64,000 bases of DNA, taken from the IMG/VR virus record IMGVR_UViG_3300032579_000531, positions 1-64,000 of that record. One strand, given 5' to 3'. Position 1 is the first letter of the stretch, and every line of letters starts with the position of its first letter. A model generated the notes under the pieces. The model did not search any database. It was not told the origin of the DNA and worked only from the letters and a program-made list of their open reading frames with translations. The position numbers and the translations under genes are program-made. This DNA comes from a virus. This document shows positions 31,384 to 40,556 of this stretch, piece after piece.

Positions 31384-32363
31384 TTTGCACTCGCTACAAA
31401 CCTTAGGTCTCTGCTTGTGCTGCCCAACTCTTTTTTCATTTGTGGTCCGGCTTGTTTAACGTCAACACGGGCAACGTGTGTTTCTGGTTCGTCTTGAGTA
31501 GTTACATTTACCGGTTCGTCGGTCTTTGTATCAAATCCGTGTATGTTTAACTTGCGACCGTAACGACGTTCTAATTCTTGCCAAACACGATATCCACCTG
31601 TACTTTGTTTGTTGTCTGACACCAGGGTCAAGCCACGATTTAAAATTAAGAAACCATATAGGTCTGCGGCACGGTACTGATTCTTAGGACCAGAGTAAAC
31701 ACCTTGGATGACAAAACTGTCGCGATTTGATTTGTACGGACGACCAGTTGTACCCAGCTGACTTGTGCGGGTGCGGGTATCAAATACATAGTAAGTAACA
31801 GTACCGCGATCTACCCAAGACCAAAGTTGATAGCCGTGTCCCATTTCTGCTACTAAGTCGCCCATATGACTAGACTCATCACCTTTGGGTATAGGCTTGC
31901 CATCATTAGGCATAACGTCTAAATGTTCACGTTTGCTTTTGGCAACGCTAGGCACTAACGTAACTTCTGCTACATTTTTAATACCAACGTAAGCCTTTAT
32001 AGTAGGAATGCCTAATGCTTTTGCTACATTAGCTCTATGGTAACCATCTAAGATAAATCCATCACCAATAACAATAGGAGGTGCTTTACTAAAGTCCATT
32101 GTTTTATATTGTTCTACTTTAGACGAATCTAACTTAGGCAAATCTGTCTTAATAGAATTTACAGGAATATCTTTTAATTCAAATCCTGTAAAAGTATTAG
32201 TAATATAATCAGTATAATCACTGTGTAAATTTGAATCGTGATATTTGCGAATATAACCAATAATATCTTCTGTAGAAACAGATTGACTTTCCATAATACC
32301 AGTGCTACGACGTAGGCGTAGCTCGTCGCTGATTTCGTTTAGGAATAACTCAGATATTAACAT
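31380..32363 (-). CDS. ParB-like domain protein
   Basis: 327 residues from the ATG at 32363, which overlaps the amidoligase stop as TAATG. Around residues 75-130, LKDIPVNSIKTDLPKLDSSK ... VIGDGFILDGYHRANVAKAL is a ParB/Srx core (DGYHR motif). The C-terminal 150 residues (YQLWSWVDRGTVTYYVFDTR, YGFLILNRGLTLVSD) form a separate unrecognised domain of a type found in T4-like phages beside amidoligases. Confidence 0.78.
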   Translation of the reverse strand: MLISELFLNEISDELRLRRSTGIMESQSVSTEDIIGYIRKYHDSNLHSDYTDYITNTFTGFELKDIPVNSIKTDLPKLDSSKVEQYKTMDFSKAPPIVIGDGFILDGYHRANVAKALGIPTIKAYVGIKNVAEVTLVPSVAKSKREHLDVMPNDGKPIPKGDESSHMGDLVAEMGHGYQLWSWVDRGTVTYYVFDTRTRTSQLGTTGRPYKSNRDSFVIQGVYSGPKNQYRAADLYGFLILNRGLTLVSDNKQSTGGYRVWQELERRYGRKLNIHGFDTKTDEPVNVTTQDEPETHVARVDVKQAGPQMKKELGSTSRDLRFVASAK

Positions 32364-35158
32364 TACGTACTCATCTTTGCTCGACAACTAAACAAGCTAG
32401 GATCTTCTGCGCCGATACCACGTAACCAGGCCTGTGCTGTTGACCACGCACTGGTTTGGTCGTGGTCAGCAAAGGTGTGTACTACGTTTCCAGAATCAAG
32501 CTCGTATACAATCCACAGTGGAACACCATTGGGTGCTGTTGCTTGTACAGGATCGCCTGAACGGTATTGTATATACGCATCATCTCTACCAGTCAAATCA
32601 TTCACATATCGTTTGGCATCTATTGCCAGGTCTCGTAACTGTGATGAATGCCCGGGCATGGTTGGCAAGAAACCATAGATCCTGTTATCACTGCCGCCAC
32701 GTACTTCATAGTAGTCGCCAGTACTAGGACGTTGACTTAACATTCCCGCCGGCGGGGTAGTATTGTCTTGTTGCGGAGTACGATTTGCTACACGTTCTGC
32801 GCTGGCATCAGTTGGAACACTACTCATAGTAACTTCGCTACCACGTCTGCTTTCGATGCCTCGTTTAACTGCTTGCGCTTGAATCAACGTAATATCGTGA
32901 ACTTGATCTATTAGATTACCGCTGCTATCTTTAAACTGCCAAGTGCGTGGAACAGTATTGGCATCGTTTGCATCTTTTGGTGTGTCTTTTTCGTTGTGCA
33001 GTTCTAAATCGTCTACACTATCAAAATCGTGTTGCTGTGCTACCTTGACCAATAGTTTCTGTGCTTCTTCACGACTGACATTCATAATAGTATCAACCAC
33101 ACGGCCAGTTGGACGATAAACAACGTTCCAATTTGGTTTAGGTGCTTTGATACGTTTGGCTAGCTTTTCACGCTGACTCAACTCTGGTGCAGGTGCATCT
33201 GGATCTGCTGGACGTAAGTTAAATCCAATACCTTCTTTGCTGTACTTGTCGTATACTGAATCAGCAGCTTCGCCTTTGGTAGCAAAGCCGTTTAGAGTTT
33301 CTAGTGTTTCACCTGTGTTGACATCGTAAACTTCCCAGTCGCCTGTGGCACTACGCATTGGACGTAAGGTGTATTCCTTCTGGAAACCTTCCATACTACC
33401 GCCGGGACTGATTTTCTGTTTGGCACGTTCCCACGCATCGGATTTGGTATAACCGTTGTACTCTTGACCAACAACGGCCTTGCCTGTGGCATCCCATAGT
33501 TTCCAATCGCCTTTGGGTTCGTTGCTTAGAGCTTTATCGGCCCAGCTCTTTTTAAGTTCTTCACTGCTGATAGCACCTGTGGCAAAACGTGCAAATAAAT
33601 CCAATGCAGGATCACCTTCTACTGGTGCAATAAGTTTGTACAACTTCTTGTAGTATTCTTTGCGTTCTAGATCGGGACGGCTGGCAATATACATAGCCTG
33701 TGCATAGCGCATCAGGGTATTTTGTAATTTAGCGATATCTTCAAAGTAGTTTGTACCACCAGCTGAGCGGAACTCGATATACTTGGCACCTTTACGTTTA
33801 GTAGGATCTGGACTAGTATTTGCACCTTGTGGGTTAATACTTGTATACTTGCCAAAGCCAGCATTGCTGATCTCTAGAGCCTTTTGTGCTAGTTCCAACA
33901 GGTTGTGCTTCATTAGTTCTAGCGCACCAGCTACAGCTTCTTTGTTGCCACGCACACGTGTCTTGATCTTTTTCATTGCGGCTTCGGCATAGTGATTACT
34001 AGCACGACCAAATGATTCTAGCACGTGTTCATCACCTAAGAATAGTGCTAGTTTAACATAGTCAACATCGCCGCCCTTGTTAGGTAAACTAACGCCCATA
34101 TGGAAGCCAGTTGATTCGTTAGAATAAGCACCATTGGACTCGGCCCATTCAAAGAACTGTTGCAACTTGGCTAAACATTCTTGTAAGGGCATAGGAGGAC
34201 TAACAATCTCTACTGGCATGTTGTCCGAATCGTCTGCATCTAAACTTGAATCTGGTTCAAAAATCCAAGTTTCATCATCACGTGTAGCTGAATGATATCC
34301 ACCGGACACTTTGGTTTTAACACCTAATTCTTTACTTAAACTATCAGCTAAACTGCGAGCATTATCTTCGCTGAATCCACCCTCACTGCTCTGACCAGTG
34401 TAAGTAATAACGGGCCACACCAATTGAAATTCACTAGCAATGTCACTCATCCAACGCAGGCCAACATCACCAAAGAAACTACTATCGTCATCGACATAAA
34501 AATCATTGCGGAAGTCATCTAATGCTGAGTCGTAAGTGCCATCTTGTGCTTTAATACTGTCTTGAACTAGTTCGTCTAGTAGGCCTTCTGCTTCTTCGCG
34601 AGCATTAATATAGTTTGCATAGGCTTTGTTTGTTTTCATTGCCTCACGTTGTTCAACGGAGCTATTAAATTGAGGAGCCTCACTACCTTGTATCAAGGCA
34701 TCGCTAACTTCATCTTCGGACAGATCCATCAACTCTAACTGTTTACGAGTTTCGTCATCCCAATCAAAATCATCTTCTTCGATAATTTTTTTAATTAAAT
34801 CTTCTTGCTCATCACGGAAAGCATCGTACATTTTCTCGTCGACCCATTCCATATACTTTTCATCTAGCCCTTCTTGTAACTTATCCAAGTCTCGGCCATA
34901 TGTAGCATAACCGTACTCGTCGTTACCGAAAAAGTTTATAACATCATCGATGCTATTGCAACGCTCGTCAGCATCATAATCGGGTTCGGGATCTTCATCG
35001 TAATCGGCTTCACCGCCTTGTCCGGTAAACACAAGTTCTGCTTCAAATCCGGCCATGATGCCTTCTGCTTCGGGGCTACTAGCAAACTGCTGTAACGAAC
35101 GAGGATTCATGCGAAGCTCGTCTAATTGTTGTTCGGAAAGTAGGTCTTTATATCTCAT
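32363..35158 (-). CDS. Putative amidoligase-type large phage protein
   Basis: 931 residues, very acidic N-terminal third. The region of about residues 290-480 shows the ATP-grasp-like amidoligase pattern: GGYHSATRDDETWIFEPDSS, PVEIVSPPMPLQECLAKLQQ, STGFHMGVSLPNKGG, LALFLGDEHVLESFGR and KYIEFRSAGG. The C-terminal 350 residues hold three or four repeats of about 60 residues (WxVYDxxTGExxxTxxGFxxKxEA type), probably small beta domains. It might join amino or carboxyl groups on a peptide or protein. Neighbouring ParB-like genes are co-transcribed. The start has no clear Shine-Dalgarno. Confidence 0.7.
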   Translation of the reverse strand: MRYKDLLSEQQLDELRMNPRSLQQFASSPEAEGIMAGFEAELVFTGQGGEADYDEDPEPDYDADERCNSIDDVINFFGNDEYGYATYGRDLDKLQEGLDEKYMEWVDEKMYDAFRDEQEDLIKKIIEEDDFDWDDETRKQLELMDLSEDEVSDALIQGSEAPQFNSSVEQREAMKTNKAYANYINAREEAEGLLDELVQDSIKAQDGTYDSALDDFRNDFYVDDDSSFFGDVGLRWMSDIASEFQLVWPVITYTGQSSEGGFSEDNARSLADSLSKELGVKTKVSGGYHSATRDDETWIFEPDSSLDADDSDNMPVEIVSPPMPLQECLAKLQQFFEWAESNGAYSNESTGFHMGVSLPNKGGDVDYVKLALFLGDEHVLESFGRASNHYAEAAMKKIKTRVRGNKEAVAGALELMKHNLLELAQKALEISNAGFGKYTSINPQGANTSPDPTKRKGAKYIEFRSAGGTNYFEDIAKLQNTLMRYAQAMYIASRPDLERKEYYKKLYKLIAPVEGDPALDLFARFATGAISSEELKKSWADKALSNEPKGDWKLWDATGKAVVGQEYNGYTKSDAWERAKQKISPGGSMEGFQKEYTLRPMRSATGDWEVYDVNTGETLETLNGFATKGEAADSVYDKYSKEGIGFNLRPADPDAPAPELSQREKLAKRIKAPKPNWNVVYRPTGRVVDTIMNVSREEAQKLLVKVAQQHDFDSVDDLELHNEKDTPKDANDANTVPRTWQFKDSSGNLIDQVHDITLIQAQAVKRGIESRRGSEVTMSSVPTDASAERVANRTPQQDNTTPPAGMLSQRPSTGDYYEVRGGSDNRIYGFLPTMPGHSSQLRDLAIDAKRYVNDLTGRDDAYIQYRSGDPVQATAPNGVPLWIVYELDSGNVVHTFADHDQTSAWSTAQAWLRGIGAEDPSLFSCRAKMST

Positions 35159-35169
35159 AATCAGTCATA

Positions 35170-35197
35170 AAAATAGGGTAGATTTAGTCTACCCTAG
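35170..35197 (-). terminator. Rho-independent terminator
   Basis: Minus-strand TAGGGTAGA - 5 nt - TCTACCCTA followed by TTTTT, between the nuclease stop (35225) and the amidoligase ATG (35158). A late motif lies just upstream, so the hairpin is also in the leader of 35158. Confidence 0.78.
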
Positions 35198-35198
35198 T

Positions 35199-35206
35199 AT
35201 TTATCA
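35199..35206 (-). promoter_or_regulatory. Late promoter motif upstream of the amidoligase gene
   Basis: Minus-strand GATAAATA, 40 nt before the ATG. Confidence 0.5.
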
Positions 35207-35224
35207 TGCTACAGTCTTAGATGA

Positions 35225-36058
35225 TTAATCTGCGTCTGCGTTGGCACCGCATTTGGCACGTTTAGCGTTGGTTAATGCACCAAAGTTAACTGGCCATTCT
35301 TTACCTGGTTGTAGTTCAACACCGCCTGGTGGCAATGCAAACTGTACTCCAGCGTCTTGCATAATAGTAGCAACAGGCACACGGAACTTGGTTAAGTCAT
35401 TGCCCAAGTTTGGATATGGTGCTGTGTGTGGGAATCCCCATCCAGCGTACTGTTTAGTTTGGTTATCAATAACAATCTTGTAAAAGCCATGTGGTACAAC
35501 TACGCCTTTACCAATTGTTTTGTCGCCTGGGCCATATAAACCGCCAGCAATAACTGTAAATGAGTTGTTGCCTTGTACTGCCCAACCACGTACACTAGTT
35601 TCTAATAGTTTCCAGATACCACGGTTCAAACTACCTGCTTGTGGACTCATGTTAGTCATTAGGAATGATTCAAATTCAACCTGTGTGTCCCATGATAAGT
35701 CACCATCGGGTGCCATATGGCCTTTGTCGTAACCTGTGCCAGCATAGTCGCCAGGAACAGCGCCATTTTGAACAAATTGATTTGGAGCAAATGCGTTAGT
35801 ACGAGCAACACAACCTAATGCGTTTTGTGGTAATAGTTCATACATTACATAGTTAGGTAACTTGGCAGCCGCATCGTAACCTACCAAATATGCTTGTTGG
35901 CAAATTGGTTGTAGTTGACGTTGAGTCTGTGGGAAACCGTAGGGTGCGTGTACCGCACATTGAGCTGGTGGAAACGGCTGACGCTGTGTCCACGCACTAG
36001 CTTGAGTACTTGCTAGAGCTGTTACTGCAAATGCCAAAATGGCTAATAGTTTTTTCAT
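35225..36058 (-). CDS. Secreted DNA/RNA non-specific endonuclease (NUC family)
   Basis: 277 residues. Signal peptide residues 1-22 (MKKLLAILAFAVTALASTQA, cleavage near ASA-W). Catalytic pattern TGYDKGHMAPDGDLSW (DRGH-type motif as DKGH, H catalytic), then MTNMSPQAGSLNRGIWKLLE with the metal-binding N. Full length for the family. It would cleave DNA/RNA in the periplasm or outside the cell. A secreted nuclease in a phage could degrade competing phage DNA or scavenge nucleotides; that is inference. Confidence 0.9.
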   Translation of the reverse strand: MKKLLAILAFAVTALASTQASAWTQRQPFPPAQCAVHAPYGFPQTQRQLQPICQQAYLVGYDAAAKLPNYVMYELLPQNALGCVARTNAFAPNQFVQNGAVPGDYAGTGYDKGHMAPDGDLSWDTQVEFESFLMTNMSPQAGSLNRGIWKLLETSVRGWAVQGNNSFTVIAGGLYGPGDKTIGKGVVVPHGFYKIVIDNQTKQYAGWGFPHTAPYPNLGNDLTKFRVPVATIMQDAGVQFALPPGGVELQPGKEWPVNFGALTNAKRAKCGANADAD

Positions 36059-36079
36059 TATTGAAAATCTCCTTGTAAT

Positions 36080-37009
36080 TTATTTAGTGTGTGGTACCAA
36101 CGCAGGTATGGTTTCTATTCCACGTGCTCTTGCGGCTGTAACTCTGTGGTTTCCGTCAAGTACCCAGCCCTCTGCATCTGCTACTACAGGGCGATTCTTA
36201 ATGTCGCTTGGGGTGATGTTTTCAACGTGATCCCAGTCAATGTCAATGACACGACGGTAAGGGTCATCTTGATGTACATATTCAGGAGTTTTTAAATCTG
36301 CCACGGGTATATTTTTTAATAACCAAACTTTATGTGCTAAGATAGGTTTAGGCATATGGTATTCATCATGTATGCCTTGTACATACTTTAACACCTGACG
36401 ACTAGTATACATACCACCTTTACGTGACACATCAATTAATTCTTCATCTTCTGACACTTCTAATTTCTTAGGTTCTATCTTGCCGGCAAGTGCTTTTGAT
36501 AATTGATGTAAGGTATGTTTATAATCTTTGTCTTTGTGCAATATACCAATACCACCATTGGCTTCCCAAAGTTTGATGTTGGTATCCCAGTCATCTATTA
36601 AGATGTTGGGCGTGCCGTTGGCCTGGCGAGCAAATTTAAACTTTTCGTGATCAAATATAATTGCTTGCGGTTGATGTGCTCTTAGATATTTCTTTAACCA
36701 ATCAGATTTTCCCTCTGAACTATCCTCAACATTACTCATTAAGGGGCTACTCAAAATACTATACTTGTCTGTTAATTTTAAAATACCTGTCATTAAGCGT
36801 CCAGCATTTGGTAAGGGCGGTAGCTCTGCAAAAAAGCCAGGCTTCTTTGCAATTTGATCGACCCCTAATTCTTTACGGTGTATTTCGCGCCAGTATGCAA
36901 CATCGTGCGCTTGTGCAACTTCGCCAAAGAAATCGGCTAGGACGCCGTCCATATCAACATAGATTATGGGACGGGTTTCGTATTTGGATTTAAACTCTGT
37001 TGACCTCAT
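36080..37009 (-). CDS. Fusion: HAD 5'-nucleotidase-like domain + ParB-like domain
   Basis: 309 residues. N-terminal part (about 1-170) is a HAD phosphatase of 5'(3')-deoxyribonucleotidase type: IIYVDMDGVLADFFGEVA (DxDG nucleophile motif), YSILSSPLMSN and ILIDDWDTNIKLWEANGG (DD motif). C-terminal part (about 200-305) is ParB/Srx-like: PVVADAEGWVLDGNHRVTAA. Such a fusion may link nucleotide sensing to a second activity. A CATAAATA motif ends 4 nt before the ATG and no ribosome site is visible. Confidence 0.82.
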   Translation of the reverse strand: MRSTEFKSKYETRPIIYVDMDGVLADFFGEVAQAHDVAYWREIHRKELGVDQIAKKPGFFAELPPLPNAGRLMTGILKLTDKYSILSSPLMSNVEDSSEGKSDWLKKYLRAHQPQAIIFDHEKFKFARQANGTPNILIDDWDTNIKLWEANGGIGILHKDKDYKHTLHQLSKALAGKIEPKKLEVSEDEELIDVSRKGGMYTSRQVLKYVQGIHDEYHMPKPILAHKVWLLKNIPVADLKTPEYVHQDDPYRRVIDIDWDHVENITPSDIKNRPVVADAEGWVLDGNHRVTAARARGIETIPALVPHTK

Positions 37010-37013
37010 AGTG

Positions 37014-37021
37014 TATTTATG
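37014..37021 (-). promoter_or_regulatory. Late promoter motif 4 nt before an ATG
   Basis: CATAAATA, CACT, ATG at 37009. A leaderless late start is suggested. Confidence 0.5.
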
Positions 37022-37035
37022 AGGTAGTATCTTGC

Positions 37036-37590
37036 CTAGCCGTATAATTCCTGGTACCAGGATAAGTTCTTTTGCAAGAACATATGGTACATATTACGCT
37101 GTTTAATGCAGATCTCTTTGTTAATAGTGATCCAGTCTGCAGGTGCTAGTTTAACTTCTACTTCACTATCACCGTAGCAGTTTTTAGTTTCTAGCCCATG
37201 CTTATGACATAAGTGTTGTATGGGCTTGTTCCACCCTAAACAATGCATATAAAGCTCTTTATATCTGCGGTTTCGTGCCCAGAATATGGCCTCTTCTAGC
37301 ATGGTGCCAGCAATGCCCTGTCCGCGGAAGTCTTCGTGTACAATGACACCAAACTCCACAGCACGATTGCTTATTGCAATATGAATAGTACCAGCCCAAC
37401 GATTACCTTCTCGAGCTACCAGGAAGTAGTGTTCGTCTGGATTGCCAATGATACGATCCATTAGGCTATCAATAACATACTGACTGCCTGCTACGCCAAA
37501 ATATAACTGACGAGTTTCTTCGTCCTGAATTAATAACCAGTCGCGATACTGTGAGTAGTCTTTAACGGGTAAAAATTCAGTAATGATCAT
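37036..37590 (-). CDS. GNAT-family acetyltransferase
   Basis: 184 residues from the ATG at 37590, one nt after the upstream stop. AISNRAVEFGVIVHEDFRGQ then GIAGTMLEEAIFWARNR is the acetyl-CoA binding motif A (R/Q-x-x-G-x-G/A). It acetylates an amine on a small molecule or protein; substrate unknown. Last of three coupled genes. Confidence 0.85.
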   Translation of the reverse strand: MIITEFLPVKDYSQYRDWLLIQDEETRQLYFGVAGSQYVIDSLMDRIIGNPDEHYFLVAREGNRWAGTIHIAISNRAVEFGVIVHEDFRGQGIAGTMLEEAIFWARNRRYKELYMHCLGWNKPIQHLCHKHGLETKNCYGDSEVEVKLAPADWITINKEICIKQRNMYHMFLQKNLSWYQELYG

Positions 37591-37591
37591 T

Positions 37592-37684
37592 TTAGTACCA
37601 CTGTCCATTGACCATACGTGCTTTAACTGTACGAGTACGTGCTTCTACCCAGGCCGCATATAGTTCTTTTAAAAATTCACGCAT
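37592..37684 (-). CDS. Mini-protein, unknown
   Basis: 30 residues: MREFLKELYAAWVEARTRTV, KARMVNGQWY. Couples by TAATG to the upstream gene and by one nt to the acetyltransferase gene, which supports its reality. Confidence 0.6.
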   Translation of the reverse strand: MREFLKELYAAWVEARTRTVKARMVNGQWY

Positions 37685-37824
37685 TATAAACCTCTGAATT
37701 CAAAATACTTTTGCCAATATTCTGCATCGGCATGTGTTTTTGGTTCTTTAGCTGTTACAAACTGTTCTAAGGCGCTTGGTTGTGTTACAAAAAACTTGGT
37801 AAGTTCTTTTAATAGTTTTGACAT
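37684..37824 (-). CDS. Small protein, unknown
   Basis: 46 residues: MSKLLKELTKFFVTQPSALE, AEYWQKYFEFRGL. First gene behind the double promoter region at 37858-37886. Confidence 0.65.
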   Translation of the reverse strand: MSKLLKELTKFFVTQPSALEQFVTAKEPKTHADAEYWQKYFEFRGL

Positions 37825-37857
37825 TTTGTGTCTCCTCATGGTTTCTACTTAGTATTA

Positions 37858-37886
37858 AGTATAAACTTATTTATCATGCAGAGCAA
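37858..37886 (-). promoter_or_regulatory. Overlapping early and late promoter motifs
   Basis: TTGCTC, 17-nt spacer, TATACT on the minus strand, with a GATAAATA late motif (37868-37875) inside the spacer. Confidence 0.55.
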
Positions 37887-37899
37887 CATTTATTCAAAA

Positions 37900-38154
37900 T
37901 TATTTTACCGGTTTAAGTAACCATCCCTGTCCAGAATGTTCATGTAGCCACGAGTAGAATGGTGCAGGAATGTTTAGGATACCGTTGTTGTGTGCTAGAT
38001 ATTGATATTTGGGCAGTATTTCGTAACCGTTTATTGTAGTCGGCTGTGTACTATCTAATGTTATGGTATCAAATAATCCCGCACTAGTTTCTATTCCATC
38101 TATTAGAATAGTTAGTTGAGTCTTAGTAGCCAGCAGATCTGAGTAGTTCTTCAT
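37900..38154 (-). CDS. Small beta-rich protein, unknown
   Basis: 84 residues: TQLTILIDGIETSAGLFDTI and FYSWLHEHSGQGWLLKPVK. Overlaps the radical SAM gene end by 32 nt. Function unknown; coupling suggests a role beside the radical SAM enzyme. Confidence 0.65.
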   Translation of the reverse strand: MKNYSDLLATKTQLTILIDGIETSAGLFDTITLDSTQPTTINGYEILPKYQYLAHNNGILNIPAPFYSWLHEHSGQGWLLKPVK

Positions 38155-39397
38155 ATTCGGGTAAGTACCTTAGGATGCCATTGTTTCTACTGGCTTCTAA
38201 TAATTTAATGTAGTCAACAAGAGCAGGCAGTCTAAATGATTCGTCTGGTTGATTTTCCAAGTAATCTATATAACTACGAGCATCTTGGATAATCTGTTGC
38301 TGGGCAACTGCGGGATGTCTGGTGTTTATAATTTGTTCAGTGTTTGTGCTATCGTATCTATTGATCCAGCTAGATAATCTTTCTATCACCTGCGGTCTAA
38401 CTGCCATGGGCAGTACACTAGGACGCATAAATGCTGGGTCGTTTAAAAAATTACAACTCTCAACAGCTATATTATGATTATAAGCATATTCGTATACAGT
38501 ATCAAGATGCCATATAGTAAAGATAGTTGGAGTAATTCTTAACTGCACTAACCAGCTGGATTCCTGTGCAATTTCTATCCACTGCTCCATGATTTTAACA
38601 GAGTCGTCGATATTGCCGCCATATCTAACGTAATCGTTTAATGGATGAATACATTCAATACTCATGCCAAGATTAACCTGCTCAAACTGTTTGAGTAAAT
38701 CAACTATACTTTGATCCCATACAGTAAGGTTAGTAGTAAACCCCACTGTAATTGTTTTATGCAAATTTTCTTCTATTAGAGTTTCTAATATTCGTTTAAA
38801 GCCGGGAGTGATTAATGTTTCACCGCCGATAAAGTGTAGGTATTTAATTGTTGTACTTGCTCGTAATGCATCAAGGAAGGTATTGAACTTGGCTGGATCT
38901 TCGCACCAGCTGGCACGCGGAGTTTGGTCAATTATTCCTATGCGTTTAAATTCTGATGCCAACTTGCTACTACTTGCTGGGTCACAGAATATACAAGCAC
39001 TATTACAAAAGTTGCCTAGGTCAATTTGCCAGTCTTGCGGAGTTTGCTTTGTGACTGTATTTTTAAATTCATCAACCCAGGGACTTGATAACATGGTGTT
39101 AGTGAAGTCATTCAATTGAACACCAGTTTTAAGTAATTGTTTTTGACGACCACTTACTTTACCGTGCGCTTCCATTTGATAACATTCTGTACAACCTAAC
39201 AATTTTTCCCCACGTAACATAGACTCACGTACAGGAGCCATACCTTGTTGGAAAAACTCTAACGGAGCTGTGTCAGCAATGCTGGGCAAACTTGTTCTGT
39301 CCTGCTTGGTTGCCCAACGACAATATTCATAATGCCCAGAGTTATTGATTCTCATATGGAACCAAGGGCTCGGGCAAAATGAATCTTTAAATGTCAT
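38123..39397 (-). CDS. Radical SAM (twitch-type) protein
   Basis: 424 residues. LGNFCNSACIFCDPASSSKL provides the CxxxCxxC cluster motif; HFIGGETLITPGFKRIL is the GGE motif. An N-terminal part has CPSPWFHMRINNSGHYEYCR plus CTECYQME, extra cysteines like SPASM/twitch auxiliary sites. It would use a [4Fe-4S] cluster and SAM for radical chemistry on an unknown target. The phage-encoded Fe-S carrier at 2.3 kb could help mature it. 4-nt overlap with clpP. Confidence 0.87.
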   Translation of the reverse strand: MTFKDSFCPSPWFHMRINNSGHYEYCRWATKQDRTSLPSIADTAPLEFFQQGMAPVRESMLRGEKLLGCTECYQMEAHGKVSGRQKQLLKTGVQLNDFTNTMLSSPWVDEFKNTVTKQTPQDWQIDLGNFCNSACIFCDPASSSKLASEFKRIGIIDQTPRASWCEDPAKFNTFLDALRASTTIKYLHFIGGETLITPGFKRILETLIEENLHKTITVGFTTNLTVWDQSIVDLLKQFEQVNLGMSIECIHPLNDYVRYGGNIDDSVKIMEQWIEIAQESSWLVQLRITPTIFTIWHLDTVYEYAYNHNIAVESCNFLNDPAFMRPSVLPMAVRPQVIERLSSWINRYDSTNTEQIINTRHPAVAQQQIIQDARSYIDYLENQPDESFRLPALVDYIKLLEASRNNGILRYLPEYEELLRSAGY

Positions 39398-40014
39398 CGT
39401 TTAGTAACAACCTCGTCTGCAAGTCCATATGCAACTGCTTCTTCCGCTGACAGGAATGTGTCAAACTTCATAGCTTCGTAAAGTTCATCATACTCTTTGC
39501 CTGCGGTGTTGTGACGTGCATACAGTTCAGTTAGACGTTTATTAATACGAACGCTTTCTTCGAATGTACGCTTTGCATCTTCGAACTGCAAGTCTTGTAC
39601 GTGTACACTACCACGTGTACCTGGAGTACCTGAACTAACACGATGGATCATTGTGCGTGATTCTGGAAGAACTATTCGCTTACCTGCGGTGCCTGCCTGT
39701 GCAAGGAAGCTACCCATGGAGCAGGCCTGTCCTAATACTATAGTGGATACATCAGGTTTGATAAACTGCATTGTATCGTAGATAGCTAGGCCTGCTGTAA
39801 CGCTGCCACCAGGGCTGTTGATGTAGAATAATATGTCCGCATCTGGATTTTCACTTTCTAAAAATAACATCTGGGCAACAATTAAACTAGAACTGTGTTC
39901 GTTTACGTCTGTGTCCAGCATAACAATACGGTCACGCAACAAACGACTATAGATGTCGTAAGCACGTTCGCCATTGGCAGTTTTTTCCAGAACGGTAGGT
40001 ACAAAATTAGGCAT
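39394..40014 (-). CDS. clpP: ClpP serine protease
   Basis: 206 residues. Catalytic triad visible: S99 (GQACSMGSF), H124 (TMIHRVS), D185 (KFDTFLSAEEAVAYGL). INSPGGSVTAGLAIYDTMQF and the EES-rich handle helix are typical. No ClpX/ClpA-type ATPase is in the window, so it would mix with host unfoldases. Phage ClpP homologues are often prohead proteases, but this copy has the canonical cellular length and N-terminus. With the phage tmRNA it may bias the host tagged-protein degradation path. Confidence 0.93.
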   Translation of the reverse strand: MPNFVPTVLEKTANGERAYDIYSRLLRDRIVMLDTDVNEHSSSLIVAQMLFLESENPDADILFYINSPGGSVTAGLAIYDTMQFIKPDVSTIVLGQACSMGSFLAQAGTAGKRIVLPESRTMIHRVSSGTPGTRGSVHVQDLQFEDAKRTFEESVRINKRLTELYARHNTAGKEYDELYEAMKFDTFLSAEEAVAYGLADEVVTKR

Positions 40015-40067
40015 AACTTTCCTTAGTTGAATTGATTGTTTATTGTAACAGAAAAGCTATTGTGTGT

Positions 40068-40556
40068 CTAGCACTTTGTAAAGTCTTGATGTTTAAACCA
40101 ACGCTTCTGACCGTGTGCTGTTTTTAAGTTAAGTCCATAGTATTCAAAGCGTTCGCGGAACATAAAGAAATCTGGACCATGTGCGCCACTGTGTTTATCC
40201 ATGATACCGCCACATGCTTCAAAACGGTGTATGTCCCATTGGTACTGGTGAACCATTTCGTGTGCCAGGGTTTGCAAGAACCATTGTTGGCAAAACCATT
40301 TATCCATGATTTTAATAGTGCAGTAACTACCGGTATGGTCATAGTCGTTTTCCCATTGGCAAAATCCCCAGGTCTGTCGACGTACACCCTGTTCTATTTC
40401 GGGCTTGCGTAAACGGTTATCAAACAGGTAACGATTGCAGATATTATATGCGTAGTTTATATCTGCGTAGCTAGGGCGGAACTGTAAACGTCGCTGGTAC
40501 GTTATACTGGGAAGTTCTGCTTCCATTAATGCACGGATTGGATTCGGTCTAGCCAT
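40068..40556 (-). CDS. SprT-like zinc metallopeptidase
   Basis: 162 residues from the ATG at 40556; a TTG 6 codons upstream is the alternative. FLQTLAHEMVHQYQWDIHRF contains HEMVH, the HExxH zinc-protease motif of SprT-like proteins, with a downstream HSGAHGPDFFMF providing the third ligand. A TATAAATA late promoter lies 20 nt upstream and GAGG is the ribosome site. Such proteins occur in many phages; function in infection unknown. Confidence 0.83.
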   Translation of the reverse strand: MARPNPIRALMEAELPSITYQRRLQFRPSYADINYAYNICNRYLFDNRLRKPEIEQGVRRQTWGFCQWENDYDHTGSYCTIKIMDKWFCQQWFLQTLAHEMVHQYQWDIHRFEACGGIMDKHSGAHGPDFFMFRERFEYYGLNLKTAHGQKRWFKHQDFTKC

